DNA of 64,000 nt from Gnetum montanum (taxonomy: Eukaryota > Streptophyta > Gnetopsida > Gnetales > Gnetaceae), in assembly GCA_015680685.1 (NCBI GenBank), contig MNCI01034978.1, positions 285,884-349,883 of the forward strand. The letters run 5' to 3'. Shown in pieces: positions 25,264 to 36,826 of this stretch. Positions within the stretch are counted from its first letter, which is position 1, and each line of letters opens with the position of its first letter. The translations under genes and the position numbers were made by a program. The notes beneath the pieces were generated by a model. The model ran no database searches and had not been told where the DNA came from. It saw nothing but the letters and a program-made list of their open reading frames with translations.

Positions 25264-26043
25264 TGATGAGCCGTGATATCACATCCGAGATATCGCAGCC
25301 CGCCGCAACATCTATAAATAAGAGGTGAATTTCCTTTATTCACACATCTAGATTTAGATCCTTAGCCAAACTATAGTAGTTTTACCATTCTAGGGTTAGA
25401 ATAATTTCCATGTGCCCGCAGTAAGAGTCTTAAAGTGAACGGATCTTTATTCAAGCAAATTGTACCTGAGCACACATTTGTGTACGGCAATAAAGATGAA
25501 CTTTCTGATAAACCTTGTAGCATGTGGACTAAGCTAAATAGGGTTTAATTATTGTTAAATGTTTAAATGCGTTCCTAGATAATTAAATCTCTCTCAACCC
25601 TTGACTCTCCTAGTTAAGTGCATTCAGTATGACTACTTCGAGCATGTGTGTAACACTTAGTAACCTAGTAATGAGTAGCGTTTGGTAATCCTAGCAGCAT
25701 TGCACTGGTTCAGGGTGTGTGCGGCAAGTGGGAATGGATACTGGTGCTAGGAAAATTAGAACTTAGTTAGTAAATAGTTAATGAAAGTTAGTCACTTAGT
25801 TTTCTTCACCCTTCCCTCTTAGCGTAAAGACATTAAAAAGATAAAAGATATAAAAATCATATACCTCAAGCTTACTTAACCATACAACTATGACAATATA
25901 AGTAAGTTTGGGAAGACAATGATTGATTAACCTTAAGTGTTCCATTAAGGCGTGTAAGCACTTAGTCTTTGGAGTTCGATTGGATCACACGTGAGACGCT
26001 CGTATTCATATGGTTGAGTGTAGGGGTACCTCGCCACTTATCA
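25264..26043 (+). repeat. Element C 5' LTR
   Basis: It starts TGATGAGCCGTGATATC and ends CCACTTATCA. Two GATATC palindromes precede the TATA box at 25313-25320 (TATAAATAAGAGG). Compared with the 3' copy it lacks about 20 bases of the palindrome cluster. Its U5 differs from the A/B/E LTRs, though the last 100 bases (GGTTGAGTGTAGGGGTACC) are shared. Confidence 0.92.
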
Positions 26044-26063
26044 TTGGCACCGTTGCCAGGGAC
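26044..26063 (+). other. Primer binding site of element C
   Basis: TTGGCACCGTTGCCAGGGAC follows the LTR end directly. It resembles the TGGCGCCGTTGCCGGGGA primer site of Athila-group elements, which I recall being assigned to tRNA-Asp. Confidence 0.7.
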
Positions 26064-26188
26064 TTAGTTGTTTGTGCACTATGTAGAACATAGGAAATCA
26101 TTCATATCATTGGGACACAAGAATGAACCCTTAGGGTTGATCAAAAAAAAATAAGATAATGATAAACAACACAATGAACAAGACTAAA

Positions 26189-28669
26189 ATGTCTTCTTCT
26201 TTGCACAAAAGCACTTCATCACCTAGGACTCACACAAGAGACAGTCGGTGGCACAACACACGTAACCAAGATCCGCCAGTGCCTCAACAATTCTGTGTGG
26301 TATATGTTCATCATGATGAGTATGTACTTGACTTTACCTTTATTCTCCATCAAGATGAACAACTGCGTTGGAGAGACTTGGAGGGTAACATTGTGTTGCC
26401 TCCAGACCGAGCAGTCCCCAACATGCTCCTTTGTGCTCTCACATGAATAGGCATGTCACAGTTATACATGGAATACGTTGCATGTGGTTTTGACACAAGG
26501 GATTACCATCCCACATAAGCGCAATGTCAAAGGGACTTGCGACAGGAGAGATACTATACATCGTTGAAGGGCAAAGAACCCCATAATGCTCCATCTGTCT
26601 TAAGAAAAATTGAGGGTGGTGAACTATTTCAATAGGTTCCCCACAAGACGATGTGTCCCCTTCTAACAATGATCAGGAGGTGGTGTATCAGAACCTTGAC
26701 TCCACGATTCTAAACCCTAGTTCTGATCCCCATGAACACTAAGTGTTCAACGAGGAAACACAAACACATGATAAGGGCAAGCAGTCTGATTGTAATCAAG
26801 ATCGGGGTCGAGGTCACCGAAGAGAAGGTAGGAAGCATCATCATGGTGATGGTTCTCCTTCTTCTACACCTTCATCGCCACATTCACCCTCTCCTTCAGT
26901 ATCAGGATGCAGTCATAAGGAGCCTAACTGTGAGGATAAAGGTAAACAGAGTGGGAAACCTCGATGAGAGAGTTGAGAGCGAGGATGAGGGCACTCTAGA
27001 GAATCACAGCATGGAAGAAGGGAGAGTAGGGAAGCACATAGACATCATAGATGCTACGAATGAAGTGACCATTAAGAACCCCTACTTGTAACCCAAAGCA
27101 TGTTAGACATCACGAAGGCCATAAGAATTCCTACAAGGCACCAAAAAGATACCAGGATGAAGAAGTTAGACATGAATAATATCCCACAATTTGAGCGGGG
27201 ATACAACACTGATCCTCAAAATCACTTACAAGAATTTCATGATGCATGTGCCTTGCAGAACATTGAGAATGAATGGCAAAAACTAAAGTTGTTCCCAAGG
27301 ACACTAGTAAAAGAAGCAGAAAGTTGGTACCAGTCCTTAGAACCGGAATCCATTCGAAGGTGGAGTACGATACTAGAATTGTTTAATGATAAGTATCAAA
27401 CGTACTCCTCGGTGTCCAACCTGCGAAAGCAAATCCAAGGATGAAAGCAAGGAACTCATGAACCCTTGGATGCTGCCATGGGCTGTTATTATGCATTATT
27501 ACATCATTGCCTAGGCCATGGTTACTCGTAGTAGGATCAACTATGCCATCTCGTAGATGGACTTAGGCATGAAAATAGAAGAACACTTGGAACGTATGCC
27601 GAAGGGAGACCATCAAAGCTTAGGTCCCATCAGGTCCATAGATTGCTGGAGCAAGTAGCTAAGGAAGAAGGGGAGCTACATGAGAGAAAGTGTGGAAGAG
27701 TACAATTGTGATTCTTCCCTCCGAAAAAGGGAAGTGAGATTCTGTGAGGAGGAGGAAGAGTCACCACTCGAAGAGATGGTGCATAGGAAAACCTTGCTGC
27801 TGCAAAAATTAATAACAGAAGTGTCGAAAAAGGTAGACCAAATGTGGGACTCCCTAGATAGTAGATTTGAAACCGTTCTTAAAATTGTAGAGGAGTCTAA
27901 GGAGTGAGGTAGTGACTATGATAAAAAGAAAAAGAGGGATTTGGACCATGCACGTAACAAAGGTAAGGATAAAATGGCCATCATTAAAGAGGTTGTGGAT
28001 TCTGATACAGACAATGATAGTGGATGTGAGATATGCCAATAGGAACATCCTAAGGGATGTTGCCTAGTAATCTCACACCTACAAGAGTTTGGAGTGTATG
28101 CACTCAACCCACAACTTAACAAACGGTAGGCACCCCGATGGTTACCTTATCCCCAAGGTAACCCAAGGTAGTTCCACCAACCCTTAACATATTATCCAAG
28201 TGGAACTCTGCCACAACCTATTGAGCAACACCAACAGTGGAAATACCCATAGTCATGGGGGATGCCACCACCAAGGCAACAATACCCTTATCAGCAACTA
28301 GATCCATATGGCTACTATGTGTAGCAGCCAATCTCTCCATGTGACTCTATTGGTCATGTGACACCACAATGTCACTACCAAGCTCGGGAGTATTATAGGA
28401 CTCCTTCTCTTGGGAGAGATAACCCACCAACGTACTATCCTCCAAATCCATCCGCAACTCTCACACTGATAGCTCCATTACCACCTGCTCCAGCAATGCA
28501 AGGGGAACTCCCCACTCAACCGCAGCAACGCAATGCTACGAGGGCCGTAACCCTTCAACCCGCTACTGGTTCTATAAACCATACAAAGAGAAGATCTTTC
28601 TTTAGAACCAACAGTCCAACCAAGCTCTCACAACCACAAGCAGTTGAGCCTCTAAATGCTTCTCCATAA
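26189..28669 (+). pseudogene. gag: Element C gag with variant CX2CX3HX4C zinc knuckle
   Basis: The start is best placed at ATG 26189 (MSSSLHKSTSSPRTH); another ATG lies 30 bases upstream. The gag core is in the open frame 27100-27444: FERGYNTDPQNHLQEF, NEWQKLKLFP, ESWYQSLEP, ELFNDKY. An acidic stretch follows (27680-27907), then a zinc knuckle at 28025-28063, CEIC...EHPKGCC, spaced CX2CX3HX4C. I recall that spacing from Athila Gag (C..CGGPH....C). A Pro/Gln/Tyr-rich tail runs to 28669. Interrupting stops fall at expected Trp or Gln codons (TGA, TAG). The protease follows within 55 bases. Probable role was particle assembly and RNA binding; the gene is broken. Confidence 0.8.
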
Positions 28670-28723
28670 AATAAGGCTTTAGAGCTCCCTTCAAATCAAA
28701 AATAGAGCTCAACGCACACAGTT

Positions 28724-29218
28724 ATGTTAACACATGTCATCACTTACTGGATTAAGGAGGGCCACCTTCCCAGGAAATTCTCTGACCCCAGAAGCCCTTT
28801 AATCTATCTCCAAGTCGCTAGGAACGAACCATGTAAAGCTCTTCTGGACTTAGGTTCTAAAGTCAACTTAATATCACAAGAGATGTATAAAGCCTGGAAC
28901 CTACCTCCACTAAACAAGATCAATATTCACTTAGAGCTGGTTGACCAATCCATCGTTGTTCCCTTGGGACTGGTGGAGGACATCGTTACCACTATGTGTG
29001 GTTGGTCATACCCAGCTGATTTCCTAGTGATACAAGTAAACAATGACAAAGGGGACTTCCCAATAATAATGGGGAGGGCATGGATAAGTACCATAAATGC
29101 ATGCCTAGGAATCCACTATCTTTCCCTGGAAATATCTAAGGAAAACACTTTTGGGAAGATTGAGAAGAAGAAAGTTCAATGCATCACATACAGTGATACA
29201 GGGTGTGATCGCTTATAG
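28724..29218 (+). pseudogene. Element C retropepsin-like protease, Athila type
   Basis: A 164-codon open frame carries KALLDLGSKVNLISQEMYK, the retropepsin active-site segment (family LDLGASVNLMP; here D-L-G-S with the same hydrophobic context). It continues LVDQSIVVPLGLVEDIV, then ADFLVIQV and FPIIMGRAWISTINACL, which matches the PIILGRPFLAT block of Athila proteases. It sits downstream of gag and is the last recognisable domain; RT does not follow. The frame is open across the whole domain, unlike most coding sequence here, but isolated from pol. Activity cannot be judged. Confidence 0.82.
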
Positions 29219-31556
29219 GAATGTTCAAAATTGCCTACATGCAACTGGTGTGCCCAAGAAATTAACATACAAAAATGCCTATTTGTAGCAACCACACAAC
29301 AAGAAGACACCTAATGGTTGATAGCTAATCAAAAGAGCAACTCACCAACGTGCATGGAACTAACTGGGGGATCAACTTGCGCCCACGTAGAAAGCATAGA
29401 TGCACTAGAGCAAGAGTGTCACCAACTTCTAATCCTTAACATGAAAACATCAATTTGGGAAAGTTGGAAACTCCTAACAAATTCAAACAAATGCTCCGAT
29501 AGGAAAATACTAGTCGATGTGCAATTGACCAAACCTTACCATGAATCTAGAACAATCAATGCACATAACACATCGGAGAAAGGATGACCTCGCTTATTAT
29601 TTCGGATCTCCTCTTTCCAACTTAGTCATGGGGGAGATGGCCACCTATGCTAATCAATCAAGGCCCTTAGTTCTTTTTTATGTTTTTGTTTTACACATTT
29701 TTGTTTTACAAATTTTTGTCACTTTTCTTGTTTTTGTTTTGCAACATCGTTCATACTTTTTCATTTATTTGTGTGTTTATTTATTTTGTTAAGTTTGTCA
29801 CCTAATAAGTGCTCCTGAAGATGGTATGAACTGTATTCCATTGATTGTTAATGTTTGGTTTTTACCATTGAGTTATAATGTTGATGCTCAGGTATGGTTC
29901 TTTTGATATAACAGGCAATGAGTCCATGTCATCCATGCATCCATGAATTTCTATGGTCTCTGTTGGCTTGGAACTATACAGTCCCTTTCTTTCAATAATA
30001 AGAACTATCAACAAATTAGTGACTGGGCATTTCTCAAACTAAGGAAGGACTCAAGGACTGAAAAGGGTGTGACTTCAAGAGAACTTGATGCATTTGTGCT
30101 AGCCATTCTCTTAGGTGCTTGGATGTTTTCTTCCTGAGTTTTCCTTACCATTCTGATGCTGCTCCATTATCGTGAAGCTGAGCTAATAAAAATAATAATA
30201 AGTCTTTTCATGGTGTGGTTCTCATGTAAAAAAAAGAGAAAAAAAAGTACGTGAAAAGTGAAAAGTGAGAATTTAAAGCACACCCCTTAGACGAAATAAT
30301 CATCTGGGCTACAAGCACTGGTTATGGAACTAACAAACATGTTCCCTCTAACTAAAGCCCTTCCTTGCTTCCTACTTTCTCCTTTGTTGTTTCATCAGAA
30401 TGGTGGTGACTTGTTGGCGGAAGCATTCTTGTTACTTTAGGTGGATGGATGGGCCAAATGTATTAATGCAAAGTCATTGGATGTGGATTTTTTGAGACTG
30501 TATTTGGAATGAGATCTACTAAGTCACATTAACCATTAATCCACAAGGGGTTGTACACGACCTTGTTCTTGAGACTCCATTCCATTCTCTTCTTATCATC
30601 CTTCTTTCTCCATTTTTCACCTCATTTCCGGTTGTATCAATAGTCCATATTTTGGTTGATACATTGTTTTCTTTTTGGGTAAATTCTTGTGGTTAAGACT
30701 TTAACTCTTGCTTCCAATTGACATTTCTAGAGCCTACGGACTCTTTGAATGTGGGATTGTCAGGGCATTAAGGGCATGAGCCTGCTTTGGGGAGGACCCA
30801 CTGTCATTCCTATTTGGTGCATCAGTTAATTTCTTTCCCTTAAAAATTTCAATGATCACCATTTATTTTGTTCATCTCCATCTCTGACATCTATTTTATC
30901 GGTGTTGTTGTTATTTATTTTTCTCCATCTTTCTTATTCCTTATCTTTTTCCATTCTCTCGCTACCAGAGGTTCACTCTCAGTCATGGGGGTCCTGGTCC
31001 AATTTTTTCAATTTTCTCTTAACCCCTACACCTTGGGTAGTCACCAGTGTTATATCTCCAGATCCACACTAGCCATATCACAACTCAGCCAATGGACCTT
31101 ACACTGAGGCAAGGTATCAACTGCATTGTGATTCGTTTACCCTTACTAATATAAGACTGTGTTATGTGTGCAAATGGCAATCATACACCAATGGATTGGA
31201 TCTAGAGGAAACACTTGGAATGGCCTAGTGTTGGAGTAGTTATGCAAAGAATAAGATTGATGGTGCGCTTATGGATGAACAATGAAAGGCACAATCTTGG
31301 CATCGACAGCAACATACTTCTTATTTTCTCTCTCTCTCTCTCTCTCTTCTCTCTCAGTTGACAAATAAGGTTGGATGTCAAATGTGTATAGTGTTCATTC
31401 TTGTTGTCATGAACACTAATTTTTTCATGTATTGTAATGATGATCCGTTTACATGTCACCCCATTCACCATTAGTATCATTCAAGTAAATAATCCCATAC
31501 CTTCCCAATATTTTGTAAGGAACTTGAGGATGAGTTTTCATTCAGTCATGGGGGTA
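29219..31556 (+). other. Non-coding 3' half of element C, polypurine tract at the end
   Basis: A weak continuation of the protein frame may run to about 29640 (a 89-codon frame at 29318-29587). After that I see no domain. A segment near 30720-30800 (GCATGAGCCTGCTTTGGGGAGGACCCACT) resembles the spacer of A, B and E, showing common ancestry. A (TC)n run lies at 31328-31357. The element ends with GTCATGGGGGTA (31546-31556), the polypurine tract before the 3' LTR. Confidence 0.65.
31328..31357 (+). repeat. (TC)n microsatellite
   Basis: An almost pure TC run within the non-coding part of element C. Confidence 0.9.
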
Positions 31557-32356
31557 TGATGAGCCGCGATATCGCGTTCGCCCCCATGATATCGCATACG
31601 CGATATTGCAACCCACCGCAACATGTATAAATAAGAGGCAGCTTTCCCTTGTTCACACATCTAGATTTAGACCCTTAGCCAAACTATAGTAGTTTTACCA
31701 TTCTAGAGTTAGAATAATTTACATGTGCCTACAGTAGGAGTCTTAAAGTGAACGGATCTTTATTCAAGCAAATTGTACCTAAGCACACATTTGTATACGG
31801 CAATAAAGAAGAACTTTCTGATAAACCTTGCAGCATGTGGACTAAGCTAAATAGGGTTTAATTATTGTTAAATGTTTAAATGCTTTCCTAGATAATTAAA
31901 TCTCTCTCAACCCTTAACACTCCTAGTTAAGTGCATTCAGTACGACTGCTTCGACCACATGTGTAATGCTTGGTAACCCAGTAACGAGTAGTGTTTGGTA
32001 ATCCCAGTAGCGTTGCACTGGTTCAGGGTGTGTGCAGCAAGTGGGAACGAATACTGGTGGTAGGACAATTAGAACTTAGTTAGTGAATAGTTAATGAAAG
32101 TTAGTCACTTAGTTCTTTTCACTCTTCCCTCTTAGCGTAAAGACATTAAAAAGATAAAAGATATAAAAATCATATATCTCAAGCTTACTTAACCATACAA
32201 CCGTGATAATACAAGTAAGTTTGGGAAGATAGCAATTGATTAACCTTAAGTGTTCCATTAAGGCGTGTAAGCACTTAGTCCTTGGAGTTTGACCAGATCG
32301 CACGTGAGACGCTCGTATTCGTATGGTTGAGTGTAGGGGTACCTCCCCACTCATCA
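31557..32356 (+). repeat. Element C 3' LTR
   Basis: 800 bp from TGATGAGCCGCGATATCGCG to CCCCACTCATCA. It retains the fuller promoter cluster: GATATC near 31567 and 31592, GATATT near 31603, then the TATA box TATAAATA at 31625-31632. The downstream block CACACATCTAGATTTAGA through GTACGGCAATAAAGA is nearly identical in the 5' copy. Confidence 0.92.
31564..31632 (+). promoter_or_regulatory. U3 promoter of element C 3' LTR: GATATC palindromes plus TATA box
   Basis: CGCGATATCGCG is a 12-base perfect palindrome. It is followed by ATGATATCGCATACGCGATAT, then 19 bases later by TATAAATAAG. The same arrangement of GATATC palindromes before TATAAATA recurs in the other LTRs. Confidence 0.6.
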
Positions 32357-32880
32357 GGTTTCTTGATTGAGTGCCTTTATTACTCTTACTTCCATTTTTC
32401 ATTAGATCTACAAGGATCTTAGTACAACCAGGCTGCATGATAACTCCTACAGATGTCACCAAAGAAAATCCACAAGTCCCCTTGATGTCACACCCTAGCC
32501 ATTCCCGCTTAGTCCATCATTTTTCGCTCTGGGCATACTGAACACAACATTACTTTTTACATTTTCATGATGACAAGAATATCATTGTACCCAGAGTAGA
32601 ACCTCTTATTAATAGAGTGGTTGGGTGGATGTGGTGAGGTTGTTGTCCAAATAATTAGTCACTTGTGACTTGATAGCATAGAATAATACCTCAACTAACC
32701 GATTACATGAGTGTTTTATTCATAGATGAGATTACCCATAAAAAGATAAAAAGATAAAACAATAAATAAAAAGATGAACCAACCAATAAAAAGATAAAAC
32801 AACAAATTGAAAAATGAAAATAGGAAAACAAAGAATTGGAAAAATAAAGAAAAAGAGAAAACATTTATTAATTCTACTTG
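32357..32880 (-). other. Spacer of element B, proximal part
   Basis: After the GGTTT duplication of C this resumes B's spacer: CATTTTTCATTAGATCTACAAGG matches E at 50860 and, reversed, A near 39600. It ends just downstream of the ORF1 stop at 32881. A/G-rich and A-rich runs near 32740-32870 are simple sequence. Confidence 0.7.
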
Positions 32881-35207
32881 TTAGAATGGAGGATACCCCC
32901 CATAACTAAACAATTGAGCATGGCTAAAATTAATAAATGGAAGGTTGGGATCTATGCATGTTGGAAATATTGAGACCCGATCATATCCAAACCATTGGGT
33001 GTCTTTTGATGTGGTGGTCGGAATGTGCCCAACTTGGGGTTCACACACTTGATTAAAGTTGACATAGTGCAGCAAGTTATAAGATGTGGTTAATTGATAA
33101 GGAGTTGACCCACTATGACACCCGTGACCATAAGATGGTATGTAAGGATCAATATGTCTACTTATGTGGTTATACTCATTGGACCACATGGTTGTTGGAG
33201 CATGAATTGATGGCCCAGATAAAGTAATAGGAGGCATGGAGTTTGAAAGCTTAGATGCACCACAACATTGAGCTTATGCTAAGTTGGAAGGTGCAGTGGG
33301 TTTGGGGCCATGTTGTCTCTTTCTATGATCATGCCTAAAGAAAGGACACTTTTGTGGTTGTGGAGGGCCTCCACTGCTACTGATAGTAGTTACACAAGTA
33401 ATGTTTATGGGTTAAGGCTATGGTGCAAAACCTTTTGATACAACTGGTGGTGATGTAGAAGGAGGTGAAAAATGAGAATATTGTGGGTGAGGAGAAGTGT
33501 AAGGTACATGATGTGGTGATCTTGTTGGAGAGGGCATGGGTTTGTAATACTTAGGAGAATAATAACAATGTAGTGAACTGGAGGATGTTGATCCAGTTAG
33601 GGAAATAGGGTGCTGAACATGATAAGGGCTTAGGCTCGAATGGTATGAAGAATGTGACGGGTTTGATGATGGCCTCCCCCATGACTAGGGTTTGTGCCAC
33701 TATGGTTGAACATGGTATTTTTGTATGAAATTAGGATGTAAGACTCCTTCCCAATTCTCATGTAAATGTGACAAGACTAGACATTGGCCTTTGGGATGAT
33801 CATACAGACAAACGTCACATTGATATGTGCGATTCACAGTTGAGCTCCCATCCTTGTTATCTTCAACCCTTTTTTTTATTGTCTAGTAGTGTCATGTCCT
33901 ATTTCTTGATTGGGCATGGTTCCTCCTTTGATAATGCAAACATATTCTCCACATTTTTCATGTACCCATTCTGTCATCTTATTGATCTTCACCTCAACTT
34001 CACCTAACGATTGTAGTAATGGTGAAGATGATTCCACCTCCATGAGGTGAGTTGATTTCTCCTCTTTATGATTGTGGACATTGGTTACTTCAAGAGTTTG
34101 GTCCTGTTGAGATTTCTCCATGTTCTCCCATTTGGCTATTTCTCCTTCTTCTTTTGCTACCTACTTAATAAGCTCTTGAAATTGGTGGTTTTGTAGTTCA
34201 TATAGTTGACCTGGGGCATACATTCCTAGGGTCTCCCTAGTTTCGTTACGGAGCCCATCCATAATGTGATACATTAGCCTTTCCTTGAAGAACCCTTGGC
34301 CTAGACAATTGTGTAACAATGAATAATATCTTTCTAAGGCCATGTCCAAGGGTTCATGCTGCCCTTGTCTTCATTCTTGGATTTGTCTCCTCAAGGCTGA
34401 CACTCTTGCATAGGTTTAATATCTTTTGGTAAAGAGTTCTACCATTTTTGACCAACTTCAAATCAATTTTGGCTTTAAAGACCTATACCAAACTTTGGCT
34501 TGGCCAAGGAGTGTCATAGGAAAGAGCTTAAGTTTTCGCCACTCGTTATCAATATTGTTCCATGCATAGGCATCATAGAAGGCTTTCAAATGATGTTGTG
34601 GATCTAATTCATAGCCCCCCAAAAACTTAGGAAAGTTTTTTAAGTCATGCCTAGGTAGACGGCTTTCCTTTCGATGCCTGTGGGGTACTTGAACAACCTT
34701 GTGTATATACATTAGGTTCTTAGAAGCTAGCAAGGGTTCATTGTCACTAGGTAGATTATGAATTTGTGAGTTGGGATGATGTTTTCTTTGTTCATGTTGG
34801 CATTCTTAACTTTGCCTATAAGTTTGATTTTTATTTCTACATCAACCCCTTGAGAAATGGTCATTCATGCCACATCCTGACGTTGAAGGATCAGAGGAAG
34901 AGAAAGAGCTAGAAGACTCGGCATGACTATTGTAAGTCTTCCAATCATCCCCAGATAAACTTTTGTTAGCTATTGAGAAGGTCCTAGGCCTTATGGGTCC
35001 TCTAGTTCTATGGGATGTTCTATCCTCACTAAAAGTGTCTGGGTTGGATGACAAAAATCCTTGAGTATCGCTAGGGTGTCCATGATCATATGAAACTCTT
35101 ACATAAGATGGAATACTCCAAACTTCATCTTCATCATAGATTTCATTGGTTCTCCAATGAATTGTCTCATTAGTTGTTACATTGTCATAGTTTTGTGAAG
35201 GAGACAT
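32881..35207 (-). pseudogene. gag: Element B ORF1: gag-like protein with variant zinc knuckle
   Basis: The start ATG at 35207 (MSPSQNYDNVTTNETIHW) aligns with the starts in A and E. The first 121 codons are open and end in a Ser-rich stretch. The gag core at 34733-34458 reads FPKFLGGYELDPQHHLKAF, NEWRKLKLFPM, KVWYRSLKPK. The next frame (34349-34161) carries RLMYHIMDGL. The knuckle CDVCLYDHPKGQC is at 33819-33781, spaced CX2CX3HX4C. A Pro/Ser/Tyr-rich C-terminus ends YGGYPPF at 32881. No protease follows, unlike element C. Several stops break the frame. Likely Gag role: particle formation and RNA binding. Confidence 0.78.
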
Positions 35208-35341
35208 TATTGTGAATTTTGTGTGACTTATTTGTATTTATTTTTTTTTTCTAAAATATATATCATTAATGCTTTGTTATAGTGATCTTGGATGATATAA
35301 CTAATCTAGATAACTAGCACCATCCTCGGAAATGACGCCAA

Positions 35342-36227
35342 TGATGAGTGGTGAGGTACCCCTACACTCAACCATACGAATATGAGCGTTTACGCACGAT
35401 TCAGTCGAACTCTGTAGACGGGCTAGTTGTGGGATCTAGATAGTTACATGTTGCTCACAATTCGTTGTCTTCCCACTTGGACTAGTATTTACTTTGTCAC
35501 GTATGGTTTAGTCTAGAGTGAGGTGTATGATGTGTTTCCTATCGCGAGGATACTCCTAAGGGCAATCAAGAATAACTTGTTTAAGCTAATAAGGAATGGA
35601 AGAAGAGAATCTAAGCTAGCCTAAGTGCAATGAGCATCTGTACCTTAATCATCCGTACACATCTTGGACTTCATGTACTACTTCTGGGATTACCAAGCGC
35701 ATGTTACTTAAGCACTCCTAGATACGCTACTAGGATACCAAGTAGTCCCACTTATATGCTCGTGATTAAGTTGTACTCATTCCACATTTAATAATAGCAT
35801 GAATTGTAAATGACAAGAAAGTAAATATTAACTAAAGGAAATGGTAAATAACAATTAACAATTAAAGTAATTAAGAGCTAAGTGGATGCTACAATGATGA
35901 AGTAATCTTGATCTTTATTGCCGGTCATGTGCATGTCCAAGTATGTCACACTCGAATAAAGGTTCCATACAATTACAATCATCACACTGCGAGCATGCAC
36001 TAGGGAAAGAGTTGAGATGAACAAAAAATTGATAAAAAGACTCTATACTTACACCTACTGACTCTATGACGCCTTTCTATGCACCTGAATGTGTATTTAT
36101 AGGCTCCCACAGAAATCACGATATCGTGTATCTGATATCATTATTCAGGTCGCTATATCGCATACCTCATATCGTAGATTCAATATCACGGGTCTGATAT
36201 TGGAGGCTAAGAAATCATGGTTCATCA
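35342..36227 (-). repeat. Element B 5' LTR
   Basis: 886 bp, plus-strand TGATGAGTGGTGAGG to GGTTCATCA. GATATC palindromes cluster at about 36118-36200, with TTTATAGG (TATA on the minus strand) near 36097. The reverse of the primer site (GACGCCAATGA) abuts its inner end at 35330-35341. Confidence 0.9.
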
Positions 36228-36693
36228 TCATCATTTACTATTTCTACTGTTAAATGTGGAATGAGTATATCTTGATCATGAACATTTAAGTGTGACTACT
36301 TGGTACCCCAGTAGTGTATCTAGTAGTGCTTCGAGTAATGTACGCTTGGTAATCCCAAAAGTAGTCCACGAAGTCCAAGATGCATATGGATGATTAAGGG
36401 TATATGCTCATTGCACTTAGGCTAGTTTAGGTTTTATTTTCCATTCTCTATTAGTTTAATCAAGATTATTTTTCATTGTCTCTAGGAGTAGCCTAGTATT
36501 AGGAATCACATCATACACCTAACGCTGGACTAATCCATATGTGACAAAGCAAATACTAGTCCAGGTGGGAAGACAACGAACTGCAATCAATGTATAACTA
36601 TCTAGGTGCCACAACTAGTCCGTCTGTAGAGTTCTACTAGTGTACACGCTCGTATTTGTATGGTTGAGTGCAGGGGTACCTTGCCGCTCATCA
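36228..36693 (+). repeat. Element A 5' LTR, second part (U5 side)
   Basis: This continues the LTR broken at 18757 and aligns with 44222-44686 (GAACATTTAAGTGTGACTAC, CACTTAGGCTAGTTTAGG, GAGTAGCCTAGT). It ends GCCGCTCATCA at 36693. Confidence 0.9.
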
Positions 36694-36713
36694 TTGGCAT
36701 CGTTGTCGGGGAC
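36694..36713 (+). other. Primer binding site of element A
   Basis: TTGGCATCGTTGTCGGGGAC abuts the LTR end. It is the same Athila-like primer site as in element C, with two transitions. Confidence 0.7.
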
Positions 36714-36826
36714 GGTGCTAGTTATCTAGATTAGTTAAATCACACAAGATCGCTGTAACAAAGTATTAATGATATATCTTTTAGAAAAGAAATTAATTTC
36801 AATTAAGTCACACACAATTCACAACA

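Larger units (their letters stand above)
25264..32356 (+). mobile_element. Element C: gag-protease LTR retrotransposon without pol, GGTTT target duplication
   Basis: This is a structurally complete 7.1-kb element: LTRs 25264-26043 and 31557-32356, both TGATGAG to (C/T)TCATCA, with perfect GGTTT duplications at 25259-25263 and 32357-32361. Inside are an Athila-like primer site, gag with a variant zinc knuckle, an Athila-type protease, and about 2.3 kb without RT, RNase H or integrase. It is therefore non-autonomous. The insertion split B's spacer, which rejoins cleanly when C is removed. LTR similarity by eye is higher than for element F, so C is one of the younger insertions. Confidence 0.92.
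18758..36227 (-). mobile_element. Element B: non-autonomous LTR retrotransposon inserted in the 5' LTR of A
   Basis: B is minus-strand: 5' LTR 35342-36227, primer site, ORF1 35207-32881, spacer, ORF2 23414-19794, polypurine tract, 3' LTR 19604-18758. The spacer is interrupted by element C (25264-32356) and by an N gap; ORF2 is interrupted by solo LTR D. Removing C, D and one copy of each duplication leaves about 9.5 kb including the 794-base gap. Flanks TCCTC and TCATC are a likely target duplication with one change. It belongs to the same family as A and E. Confidence 0.85.
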
